Source: Candidatus Gastranaerophilales bacterium (GTDB taxonomy: Bacteria; Cyanobacteriota; Vampirovibrionia; Gastranaerophilales; Gastranaerophilaceae). Taken from it: 37,692 bases of DNA. Position numbers and translations under genes: made by a program. The notes beneath the pieces are model-generated. The model had not been told where the DNA came from, ran no database searches, and was given only the letters and a program-made list of their open reading frames with translations. The stretch lies in NCBI GenBank assembly GCA_944324135.1, contig CALUVE010000020.1, positions 1-37,692 on the forward strand, given 5' to 3'. Positions within the stretch are counted from its first letter, which is position 1. Each line of letters begins with the position of its first letter. This document shows positions 10,801 to 16,585 of the stretch, in pieces.

Positions 10801-11062
10801 AATGGATAACACACAATTTATGGCAAATCAGGTTTATCTCCCTGAATTAAGTGTCAAACCGTTTGTAAAATACGGTGTCGGTGTAAGAAAATCATGGGGT
10901 GAAAAATTCACCGGATTCTTCCAGACATACATCACAAACGGCGGCAGAAACGGTGTGGGCTTGCAGTTAGGTTTCCGCTGGATGCTCGGCGACAAATCTT
11001 CAAGTAAAAAGACAACCAGCCAGACCCCGCAAAATAAAAAAGTGATTAAATCAATGAAATAA
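1877..11062 (+). CDS. Giant Pmp/PATR-type autotransporter adhesin (3061 aa)
   Basis: This is a predicted type Va-secreted surface protein. A long, basic signal region ends in a hydrophobic stretch and a likely cut after SAHA (about residue 46). The passenger (about 47-2700) is Asn/Gly/Thr-rich beta-helix. Chlamydial-Pmp-like motifs (GGAIY with FSNN, FDDN or FENN) occur near residues 370, 1018, 1696 and 2335. About eight PATR-like strands (pattern GxGtLxKxGxgtLxLsGxN) lie near residues 630, 1230, 1790, 1862, 1933, 2377, 2452 and 2520. A module of about 600-690 residues occurs three times, starting near residues 759, 1356 and 2042, with a partial fourth copy before the barrel. A helical linker (about 2710-2785) leads to an autotransporter barrel (about 2786-3038) ending in GFRWMLG. 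Unusually, a 23-residue Lys/Ser/Thr-rich tail follows the last strand. The passenger shows no obvious catalytic motif; adhesion or host contact is inference. Confidence 0.88.
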   Translation: MKRTIKSRVREEKVLSDKKMKGRRLRALCTAVILGSVTLGGLSAHAVDISNQSDLINPGNYTDGSTLNILNPINLTDADFRDSISGAVKVVIDGGNNNDITGTIWASDQESGDDSLQTGHYTIQSNGSDVTFQNMSWKTNTTIDNDGRPYSGRNWSVFGGVVQNMAELGTLNITNSTFSSSLNIEQVRSGAAFAHSYINGGIIDNMGTANISATNFNKNEIHSTSVRDTLSTAATSDEAIAEVNGGLIRNAYENSTMTITGGTISDNTVAATAESQRWSLLSGDKIFATIHGGMIYNVGNLEIKGVSITDNTAGAIANNNAGRGESVANAYGGVFYNEGILTIGDDTKISGNQVFYTMEDNGSAEALGGAIYNTGTLNLGDVIFSNNLHQDEALNDIYTTANSVIKVTGRAEIGSGLQSADNSAQINIQNGGNLVLVGKQTLADGTETVGNNAGYTGALNVAQGGILTLKGTEEADTLAAALTKATNKSWEVGSGLAFDIENDIAARPGQDNPPVAPDATISAADITNILGSDAKNVDIYKLGDNYITFSDDYSSVGRNVYVKDGTMRFFIENNDTEGGGEKYFNGGNANTYISDGAKFIFEISGEENDTTFAGNLISEAVAGEKDKAEFQKAGDATLTLTGDNRAFNGEAVVEWGELVIDGNKSFFGENASIVVDCQRNFSGDTGMASLTYNNVAGGEFNQNITLKSKGILSINGADRGDSNAITINDTITSDDTNNVINFSGADYTLNTNLGSGQNLNFSNAGITLGSGVTSLEHAITLASGSTLNLADGTANKYTFGDVTLKDATNNATLDINLDGASDAIAVGGNSTGVLNIAGLKFSGTGGGAIQKEIEVITGSNNLTFDANYKDTYDSGVYVYEVTTNGGSLSLIASAISANGLKYQNHFVDRDRTFTFVGNSLYTIAEDLENTQKGNFTVSGKNEDPADSLISGGDSHSFFEVSTDTTLTLENLTIQNALASVEAAGTEGASANENGAVVSATGGTVNLNNVALKDNHADGNGGAIYAAGNAIIKGTSVNLSGNTADGQGSAIYAQEGAQITLEDSVIDGSDYVIYNNGAAITLNDTSVSGTDSKIYNSGTLNINSVDKNVITSAIENAGTLNLSAAADKELSISGITGTGAQNANNIINVNSDASKTGRVELGDVSKSTLAVGNGTAELGALSDVDLSINNAAVAEHISGNITDGSITIAQSAILKELGAADTTISSVLHGSGTIQKDGASTLTLSGSGNGADFAGDINVNGGKLVFNQAYGLNAGSDVNIKNAVVEYTTANATLSNDTLANINLNGDAQFTVDANGATVTIADKFWTAKDETTNNNLNFNDGAYNLGFSTAGLADVLNFTDANITLSQAANGSITMNNSTLDLSNRHDGDNYTFDNLNATQGPNNISLDLDLYVTQDRNPIADTINATEGVGILNLTKVFITNDNGQIFRFEDKNKIQVISGNNDLKIATADDMELLSWATNVYKYQINSAMEQKGIEISYGGPSSTDTLRDLNIYNSGEQGMNNRGFNFVIDDKSNSYNIYRDLDTTTEGNFTIIGAVNGNGSKSVLSGELKDLVLDAGTVANRLDYNEDNNKYTYKNADGSPDRTFDASFVTDTADGGKIIKVEAMSDGDTNGSFFELTNATNLEISDVIIKDAYRGAGELDANRFTKYGSVIYAMNKDAVVNLSNVDFVSNNSAANGGAIGNVFSKEFNITNGSFDDNHSEKGLGGAIYTAFNMNIKDTDFGVNGLNTHQAGEANDIYIAGNTVTFEVSDKNTNTINSGIAGVAGTVFDKTGAGTLFLNGNNEDMLGSLKISAGEVKYTADGSEDSFIGGSTEINIDSKLTMDIANSADIQGQIINNLSGNGQLVKTNNGTLNMTGDNHLFTGTMAIDGGSVDFTYEAGKNIYIAGLTDIGENGILNYSTDSEITLSNVSGTGLLNKNGSGNLNFNYMTDNGGKFNGTAYANEGTLTVNAYPDAADDNAFDFKMVANGGDIVYNAVAGQTYTLDSKSNISFSGNNNTITFNNGIYNLNGSINGLNDTNTIAFSGSVDTPAQLILGQNKYDTGIYSIIGNTIIDLQKSDNNTFNTYEFSNLNIADGANAELKVDLEFNSTAEGTIQNSDVLVSNGTGGVISVTDLNLSKVYDCGLNNPIEFAILGGNLKLDENVTPTSWATDVYNYNISVGESGQSIILEAVYAADENSLRAQNIHNGQEGTRGFSFQSQQKDLYVIGDHLGETAGGTFTVSGKNDGNNNIISHISGDTDNDGSGDYSMFDLQNKTDLRLNDLEISHAATDENGSVINHQNSEAVSTISNAYIHDNTSGDKGGAIYANGQMNLTDVKFENNAHADGANDIYIDQNATVNYNAASADKNSISSGIAGNGTLYKTGENELKLSGNNENFTGNLVVSNGTLNFDQNSGNDTYIKGTTTIADAANVVINTDLEEITTGAFAGGASSTITKTGDYDITLSGDNSQFKGTANINAGNVIWNTDDATFFGGKTNLAKEEYGIVIEGTKDAQLSNISGVGTVGKDNSGTLVLSGDNSDFHGSLAVNQGTLAIAAGTQLGNLNTGAFGNGTSINLQNTAAVENEDGSWTTNPNPASIENLNFETLEIDGDVSLYLDVDLAKEQADKISADNVTVNNNGHLVIGPDGINLVSDALVKNVSTQIVSGNIAQYVMLDDAARTAMGPIQKYMVDYANGYLSFAAQGGNTPSYGDVNPGIMASPVAAQLGGYLVQLHSYDEAFRNMDMYMLMTKEQRQAMKMKNQIASAAKNSNIVLDPTVSRYENKSGWFRPYATFENVSLDNGPKVSNVAYGSFFGAESEMYDLGHGWDGIWSVYGGYNGSHQAYDGVGIYQNGGTLGIVGMAYKGNFFTGLTANTGASVGEAQTGFGQDNFTMLMAGIASKSGYNVEFAKGKLIIQPNFTMSYSYVNTFDYHSAAGVSISSDPLHAIHLEPGIKVIGNLKNGWQPYGSVSMIWNIMDNTQFMANQVYLPELSVKPFVKYGVGVRKSWGEKFTGFFQTYITNGGRNGVGLQLGFRWMLGDKSSSKKTTSQTPQNKKVIKSMK
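4150..9990 (+). repeat. Triplicated coding module within the autotransporter
   Basis: Three coding modules begin near 4150, 5941 and 7999. Each runs in the same order: an LNF..ITL strand, a YTF..L..DL block, a VISGNN-like segment, a (T)WATxVYxY-like strand, a short LRxxN..G..RGFxF box, a GNFTVSGKN-like strand, an SFFEL/LENLTI strand, Pmp-like GGAI units and PATR strands. A fourth, partial copy (NFETLEIDGDVSLYLDVD) precedes the barrel near 9680-9990. The copies are diverged at protein level, so the duplications are old. Confidence 0.7.
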
Positions 11063-11068
11063 TTCAAA

Positions 11069-11096
11069 AAGAGCCGGTATTTACCGGCTCTTATAA
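11069..11096 (+). terminator. Terminator of the autotransporter gene
   Basis: The 11-bp perfect stem AAGAGCCGGTA / TACCGGCTCTT with a 2-nt loop starts 6 nt after the stop codon and is followed by an AT-rich stretch with a short T run. Confidence 0.75.
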
Positions 11097-11127
11097 TTTG
11101 CATTTTAAGCTGAAAATAACGCGGCTA

Positions 11128-11156
11128 TTGACTAAAACTATCTGTTTTGCTAAAAT
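11128..11156 (+). promoter_or_regulatory. Promoter of tRNA-Lys
   Basis: TTGACT (11128-11133), 17 bp, TAAAAT (11151-11156). The predicted start of transcription lies a few bases before the mature tRNA 5' end at 11170. Confidence 0.75.
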
Positions 11157-11169
11157 TAAAACGAAATTT

Positions 11170-11242
<73 letters not shown>

Positions 11243-11268
11243 ATTTTTATTATATTAGACAATATTTT

Positions 11269-11289
11269 GAGCCGGGTAGGCTCTTTTTT
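11269..11289 (+). terminator. Terminator after tRNA-Lys
   Basis: The hairpin GAGCC-gggta-GGCTC is followed directly by six T residues: a short intrinsic terminator about 26 nt past the tRNA. Confidence 0.8.
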
Positions 11290-11347
11290 GTTGGATAATG
11301 TTCATCAAAGTTAAATTACTAGCAAAAATTTTTCTTGATGTGGTTTA

Positions 11348-13384
11348 ATGTTATGTATGAAAGTATTACCGGTATATTTAAATTTTACAAATCACCCCGC
11401 TGTATATAATACTCCGGCCCGTAAGAATATAGCTGCTGCAAATGACAGTACCAATACAACTATTCTGCCGGCTTTTTACTATCAGCCGGTTAGTTTTAGC
11501 GGTAAAGAAGAAAAGAAAGAAGCTTTGGTTAATGACTTAAAAGCTTTGAAAAATCTGCATTGCCCGTATTGCGGAACCAAAATGTTTTCTTCTGACGAAT
11601 TTCAGGCGGCGCAGGATAATGTTGAGAAAATAACTACTGTTAATGATTTGTTTAAATACCTTGATAAATATGAAGAGTATATAAATCCGCGATTTAAAAA
11701 TATTGTTGCCGAAGTAAAACGTGCAGGATATGCAAATTACAGCCGCACTCCGGATGATGTTCTCACTGTCTGTAAAACGAATATGCAGCAAAAAACAGAG
11801 TATGTTTATAAATCTATGCTCGTAAATCTTGATGATATTATAAATAACGGTAATCTTGATGAGCACGATAAAACTATTCTCTCTGATTTTAGAGACGAAG
11901 CTGCTACAATTAATGATTATGTTCCTAAACGGGTTGGAATTTATAGAGAGTTTTCAAAAACTTTGAAAAATTGTGTTTCGGAAATGTATTCGCGCGAAAA
12001 AAATCAAATTTATCAGCGGTTAAATAGTCCGGTGAGAGACGTGTTTGTTGATGAAAATTTGTTTTCTCAGCCGTATGGAGAAGAGACTTCCTTAACTAAA
12101 ATTTTTCTGAGAAATCTACTCCGGTATTCAAGGTCTGATATCCACAATGTAAGCGAAAAAGCTCCTGATGGTATTGATAATATTATGCTTAGCTGTAAAC
12201 ATTGTTATGTTACCGGCAAAGGGCTTCATAGCAAAGATCTAAAAAGACAGAATTATTACAACCACATATATGAATTATGCGGTGCCGCTCTCGCCGGTGA
12301 TTTACACGAAAATCGTTCTTACCCTATACTTTTGCAAAACAATGTTATAAAAAATTATAACAACAGATTTGTGCCGGATAACTTTCAGCCCGATTTGCGT
12401 GCTCTTTTGAAAACAACCGGTATAAAACCTCCAAAATATGTTACTTTCCCTCTCACGGACGTTCCGGGTATCTGCTGTGCTTCCTGCGGGCAAAAAACAA
12501 TTACTCACGACCAAAAAGCCAAAATCTTTACTGAAATTAATGATGCAGAAACTATGCCGGATTTGTTGGGCGTTCTTCATAAATATCATGATGTTATAAA
12601 ACCGAAATATAATATTTTAATTCAGGAATTTGAAAATAATCTCCACAGACACAGTTTTGATACTGAATCTAATATGGTTAAACTGTTGAAAGTTTTTGTG
12701 TATAAAAATTTGCAGGATACTCTCACGGAAAATATGAGAAAAGTGGAAGATATTACGGATAACTATAATCTTCAGCCGTCTGAGTCCGCTGCTGTTCGCA
12801 AATTTATCTCAAAAGCAAATGCAATATCGCTTAATATGAATCCCGATACTGTATTTCCGCTGGATGATTATCATGATATTCTCTCTGAGCTTGTCGGAAA
12901 ACTCAGCCGTAACGCGCGCCGTGAAATTTGGGAAGCGTGTTATCAGAATATTGTTGAAGACTACTCCCGCCAGATAGTTCTTATTCCGCCGGAATCTCTT
13001 TCTTATAAAGGTAAATCAGATTTGAAAGTAATGGCTGAGTATATTTTTACGCATTCACAGGCAACGGTCGATCATCTTGATCCAAAGTATAAATATAATG
13101 CGGAGCGCAAAAATAATAACAGAAAAGGATTCCCTGAAAATAAAAATCAAAATCTTGTTGTTATGTGTAAGGATTGTAATAACAGTAAAAGTTCAACAGA
13201 ACTCCGCCGCTGGGTTCAGAAACATCCGGAAATGATTAGGAATATGGAAAAATACATCATGCAGGTTAAACAATTGCGTAAGGATAGAATTATCGGGCAA
13301 AAATTTGAATTTTATCCGTACGAAGTGGCAGCACAGTTTACGCGTTTGACAGGCATTGATTTATCAACAACCGGAAGTAAATAA
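11348..13384 (+). CDS. Internally duplicated CxxC / HNH-like protein (678 aa)
   Basis: The function is not recognised beyond an HNH-like fold. The C-terminal third has D575-H576 (VDHLDPKY), then NLVVMCKDCNNSK with C607, C610, N611/N612 and K614: the order of an HNH (beta-beta-alpha metal) nuclease domain with its structural Zn pair. An upstream half has the same architecture: HCPYCG (C72, C75), a helical KYEEYINPRF block, then H266 (SDIHNVSEK) and NIMLSCKHC (C283, C286). The second half repeats it as CASCG (C377, C380) and KYHDVIKPKY before the HNH. The first HNH copy has lost the Asn/Lys end (YVTGKG), so it is probably inactive. The N-terminal ~55 residues are low-complexity and end in PVSFSG. 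No classical signal peptide is seen. The ATG at 11357 (MKVLPVY) is an equally likely start; neither has a clear ribosome site. The next gene begins 3 nt after its stop. Confidence 0.75.
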   Translation: MLCMKVLPVYLNFTNHPAVYNTPARKNIAAANDSTNTTILPAFYYQPVSFSGKEEKKEALVNDLKALKNLHCPYCGTKMFSSDEFQAAQDNVEKITTVNDLFKYLDKYEEYINPRFKNIVAEVKRAGYANYSRTPDDVLTVCKTNMQQKTEYVYKSMLVNLDDIINNGNLDEHDKTILSDFRDEAATINDYVPKRVGIYREFSKTLKNCVSEMYSREKNQIYQRLNSPVRDVFVDENLFSQPYGEETSLTKIFLRNLLRYSRSDIHNVSEKAPDGIDNIMLSCKHCYVTGKGLHSKDLKRQNYYNHIYELCGAALAGDLHENRSYPILLQNNVIKNYNNRFVPDNFQPDLRALLKTTGIKPPKYVTFPLTDVPGICCASCGQKTITHDQKAKIFTEINDAETMPDLLGVLHKYHDVIKPKYNILIQEFENNLHRHSFDTESNMVKLLKVFVYKNLQDTLTENMRKVEDITDNYNLQPSESAAVRKFISKANAISLNMNPDTVFPLDDYHDILSELVGKLSRNARREIWEACYQNIVEDYSRQIVLIPPESLSYKGKSDLKVMAEYIFTHSQATVDHLDPKYKYNAERKNNNRKGFPENKNQNLVVMCKDCNNSKSSTELRRWVQKHPEMIRNMEKYIMQVKQLRKDRIIGQKFEFYPYEVAAQFTRLTGIDLSTTGSK

Positions 13385-13387
13385 TTT

Positions 13388-14275
13388 ATGAAAGTAAATG
13401 ATACAACTAAAAAAATTGCAATAAGTACAGCTATCGCCGGAAGTTTCGGAGTACTATACGGCGGTGTCCGAAGTGTGTCAAAATCAATGGGCAAACTGGA
13501 AAAAGAATTTATGAAAAACATCAAGCCCGAGTATTTTTCTTATCTTAATTCTGATGAAATTCTTTCTGTACAGAAACTTTTGAATAAAGGTTTGTCAACG
13601 GAAGAACTTAATATGTTTTCCCGTATCTGGAAAATCCCTGATAAAAAACAGTTTCTCAAAGAAGCTCTTGATATTTATTTGGACGGTACAGGTTATGAAC
13701 ATATTAAACCTGGTTTAACTTTTGAAAATTCACAGAATGACGGTGGCTGGTTGTGGAGTAATTTTAATATTAATATTTCTAATGTCGAAAATTATTCTAA
13801 AGTAAGAATCCTATCAGTCCTCAGGCATGAGATTGAACATTACAAACAATTTGTTACGATGTTGAGAACTGAGGGTATCGGTACGGATGAAATATTTGAT
13901 TTTGAAATGAAAGACATGTTCAACAAGGCAAAAAAATCAGATCACTTTAAAGACATGAGTGATGAAGAAATAAAAAATTTGTTGAACTTCCATTATGGTC
14001 AGCTTAAAGAGATATTTTACTTACGGCAGCAGATTGCAGAATTATCTTTCGGCAAAATTCCGGCAAATTCTCCTGAAGGGCAAAAAGCGCGTGATTATTT
14101 TGAGGCAAACAAAAATTATGTGCGAGTTAACATTTTCTCAAGCGATGAGGATGTGGCAAAATACGAGGGGAATCTCCTTGAAAAAGAAGCGTTTGCGGTC
14201 GGTGGTGATACTGCTGAAAAATACAGAAAGTTTATATTAGCGCTTATTGAAAATAAAAAATCTAATCTTCAGTAA
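13388..14275 (+). CDS. HExxH putative zinc-metallopeptidase-like protein (295 aa)
   Basis: The motif RHEIEHYKQF (H147, E148, H151) on a predicted helix is a classic HExxH zinc site. EKEAFAVG near E265/E267 could supply the third ligand, as in gluzincin-type proteases, which often have an ExxA motif downstream. The N-terminus has a weakly hydrophobic stretch (IAISTAIAGSFGVLYGG, about residues 10-26) that may be a membrane anchor. The gene starts 3 nt after the HNH-like gene's stop, so the two are almost surely cotranscribed. Its 3' end overlaps the convergent gene by 14 bp. I cannot assign a named peptidase family; a non-catalytic zinc protein is possible. Confidence 0.65.
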   Translation: MKVNDTTKKIAISTAIAGSFGVLYGGVRSVSKSMGKLEKEFMKNIKPEYFSYLNSDEILSVQKLLNKGLSTEELNMFSRIWKIPDKKQFLKEALDIYLDGTGYEHIKPGLTFENSQNDGGWLWSNFNINISNVENYSKVRILSVLRHEIEHYKQFVTMLRTEGIGTDEIFDFEMKDMFNKAKKSDHFKDMSDEEIKNLLNFHYGQLKEIFYLRQQIAELSFGKIPANSPEGQKARDYFEANKNYVRVNIFSSDEDVAKYEGNLLEKEAFAVGGDTAEKYRKFILALIENKKSNLQ

Positions 14276-15551
14276 GATATTCAACCATTTTTTTTGCGAA
14301 CGGATGTTCTTCCTCCATACTTGATATTTTTATATACCGGAGGTGTTTATTATAATTTTCTTCGGTCGGGTTTTCCTTGTAGAGTTTGAATCGTGAAAGT
14401 ATATTTTCAGCCTCTTGCACGGTAATTACTTCTGTATCTTTAGCTTTTGTATATATTTCAATTGATTTATCAACAATTTCTATAGTTGGTTTGTCAAATC
14501 CGATTTTTCTTTCGTTTGCATAAAGTTCATTATAGAGATTTAAAAGGTTAGATGTCTTTTCGTCTAAAGCTAGTTTTTCTTTATTTTTTGTGAGCACCTC
14601 AAATAGTTGTTTTGTCGATAAATATTTGATGTTTGTAATAGTTCCGAAAAATTGCTGTTTTCTTCCGCTTTCCAATGATAAGTTTAAGTAATAGTCAAAA
14701 CTCTTTGGCATATCGTAAATATCTCGCGGAAAATAAATTTCAAACCATTCACAGCAGTCTTCAGGATTATTAACTTCTGTTATACTTTTCATTATTGTAT
14801 GGAATGCGTCATCACTGTATTCGCAATTTTTGTTTCTGAATATCTCGAGAACTTTTTCGTAATTTTTTTCTTTGCCTTGAAGTATGATTTCCGTATTTAT
14901 AAAATATTTTTTGACCCATTTCTGGTCAAATCTATCATCGGCTCTTTTGAGCAGATTAAATGCTTTTTCTTTGTTCTGTGTGTTGTAGTAAGCCTTTGCC
15001 ATTTCTGCTATCATTGACGGTTCGTTGACTTCAATAGAGCGACCTTTTTGGAAAATTTCTTCCATGTATCGCTCCATAAGCTCGACATAGGTTTTATCAT
15101 CAATTTCGTTGCGGTATTCGCGTTTGAAAGTAAGAACTCTGCTCAGGTTTGTAAGAGCCTTTCCATCTGCCAGTCTGTGAGCTTTGATAATCTCTTCAGT
15201 ATTATCGTTGTAAAATTTGGAAGCGATTTCATTTCCGTATTTATCATTTATGACTTCTCTCGCCTGCTGGAGGGTATCATCTACCAGATTTTCAAGAGGT
15301 TTGTAGACCGGAACTTCAGGTTTTTTGAAGAGTTTTCTGGCAATAAATCCGCGGCCTGCAAATATCATTATTCCGCTGAGCGTGATAATGCCGGCTGTGG
15401 CAAGCTGTTTTTTTTCTGTTTTGGAAAAGTTGAAATTTTCGGTAGTTTTTTTCTCAGATTGAATTTCCGGCTGTTTTTTGGCAGGTTGTTCCGGTGCTGT
15501 ATATAATGTTGGTTTAGAAAATTGTGAAAATATTTTATTAGTGACTGGCAT
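14262..15551 (-). CDS. Membrane-anchored helical-repeat (TPR/PPR-like) protein (429 aa)
   Basis: The protein is unassigned. The first ~45 residues are polar (Pro/Lys/Gln/Thr-rich). One transmembrane segment follows at about 48-70 (TAGIITLSGIMIFAGRG). The remaining ~350 residues are predicted helix pairs resembling tetratricopeptide or pentatricopeptide repeats, for example KAYYNTQNKEKAFNLLKRA and KNYEKVLEIFRNKNCEYS. The short N-terminal segment KPTLYTAPEQPAKK recalls HPAVYNTPARKN in the 678-residue protein of the same cluster. It is convergent with, and overlaps by 14 bp, the HExxH gene. A scaffold or interaction role is inference. Confidence 0.7.
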   Translation of the reverse strand: MPVTNKIFSQFSKPTLYTAPEQPAKKQPEIQSEKKTTENFNFSKTEKKQLATAGIITLSGIMIFAGRGFIARKLFKKPEVPVYKPLENLVDDTLQQAREVINDKYGNEIASKFYNDNTEEIIKAHRLADGKALTNLSRVLTFKREYRNEIDDKTYVELMERYMEEIFQKGRSIEVNEPSMIAEMAKAYYNTQNKEKAFNLLKRADDRFDQKWVKKYFINTEIILQGKEKNYEKVLEIFRNKNCEYSDDAFHTIMKSITEVNNPEDCCEWFEIYFPRDIYDMPKSFDYYLNLSLESGRKQQFFGTITNIKYLSTKQLFEVLTKNKEKLALDEKTSNLLNLYNELYANERKIGFDKPTIEIVDKSIEIYTKAKDTEVITVQEAENILSRFKLYKENPTEENYNKHLRYIKISSMEEEHPFAKKMVEYLTED

Positions 15552-15605
15552 ATTTGTTTAAAATCTGTAAAAAAATTTTTTTGTTATTTTTATCTTAACA
15601 AAAAA

Positions 15606-15634
15606 TTGATTTATATATATTATTATTTTATTAT
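15606..15634 (+). promoter_or_regulatory. Candidate promoter of the glycosyltransferase pair
   Basis: TTGATT (15606-15611), 17 bp, TATTAT (15629-15634) in very AT-rich DNA, followed by a GGGAGAG ribosome site before the ATG at 15661. AT-richness makes chance matches likely, so support is moderate. Confidence 0.45.
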
Positions 15635-15660
15635 AAAATAGGATTACTGGGAGAGTTTTT

Positions 15661-16578
15661 ATGAAGAAATTGCTGGATGTTATTGTACCTGTTTATAATG
15701 AAGAAGCCTGTATAACAGAGACTATACAGCGGCTTTTTAATTTAAGAAATCTTTTGATAGATGAGCTGGATGTGAATTTTATTTTTGTGAACGATGGTTC
15801 AAGGGATAAGAGTTTAGATATTTTGAAAAATTTTGCTTCAAAATATCCTTTTGTGAAAGTTATTGGTTTTTCAAGAAATTTCGGGCATCAGGTAGCTGTC
15901 ACAGCAGGGCTTGATTATTGTAAAGGAGATTATGTTGCAATAATTGATGCTGACCTGCAGGACCCGCCGGAGTTAATCAAGGATATGTATTTGATGTCAA
16001 AAGACGGCGGGTATGATGTAGTTTACGGAAAAAGACTCAAGCGTAAATCGGAAACTATCTTTAAAAAATTTACTGCGTTTGCATTTTACCGTTTGTTAAA
16101 TTCACTTTGTCAGATTGAGATACCGACAGATACCGGTGATTTTCGCCTAATCACACGGGAGGTCGTAGAGGCTGTAAAATCAATGCCGGAAAAACACAGA
16201 TTTATCCGAGGAATGGTTCCGTGGGTCGGATTTAAGAGTGCACCTTTGTTTTATAACAGAGATGAAAGATTTGCGGGTGAGACAAAGTATCCGTTATCAA
16301 AGATGTTAAAACTCGCTTTTGACGGAATTTTTTCATTTTCGGTGAAGCCGTTGAAATTTATTACGGATGCAGGAATTGCCGTTTTGGTTATGGCTTTGGC
16401 GGCATTTTTAGCGGGAATTATTTTCAGATGTCCGATTTCTGTTATTTCGTCTGTAGTTTTATTTGTCGGCGGTTTGCAGCTGATTGCGCTCGGGGTTATT
16501 GGCGAATATGTTGGAAGAATTTTTGAAGAGTCAAAGAACAGACCTTTGTATATAGTGAAAGATAAAATTAATTTGTAG
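15661..16578 (+). CDS. GT2 polyprenyl-phosphate glycosyltransferase (GtrB/ArnC-like)
   Basis: It is predicted to load a sugar from an NDP-sugar onto undecaprenyl phosphate at the inner face of the membrane. The N-terminal GT-A domain has VIVPVYNEE, VNDGSRDKS and the metal-binding D96-A-D98 (IDADLQDPPE). RFIRGMVPWVGF and the two C-terminal transmembrane segments (about 235-255 and 260-283) are typical of the DPM1/GtrB/ArnC subfamily. The length of 305 residues is normal. The next gene, 7 nt downstream, is an ArnT/PMT-like transferase that uses such lipid-linked sugars, so the two form a donor-acceptor pair. Which sugar is used cannot be read from the sequence; no arnA/arnB-like genes are present in the window. 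Confidence 0.9.
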   Translation: MKKLLDVIVPVYNEEACITETIQRLFNLRNLLIDELDVNFIFVNDGSRDKSLDILKNFASKYPFVKVIGFSRNFGHQVAVTAGLDYCKGDYVAIIDADLQDPPELIKDMYLMSKDGGYDVVYGKRLKRKSETIFKKFTAFAFYRLLNSLCQIEIPTDTGDFRLITREVVEAVKSMPEKHRFIRGMVPWVGFKSAPLFYNRDERFAGETKYPLSKMLKLAFDGIFSFSVKPLKFITDAGIAVLVMALAAFLAGIIFRCPISVISSVVLFVGGLQLIALGVIGEYVGRIFEESKNRPLYIVKDKINL

Positions 16579-16585
16579 GTGATTT

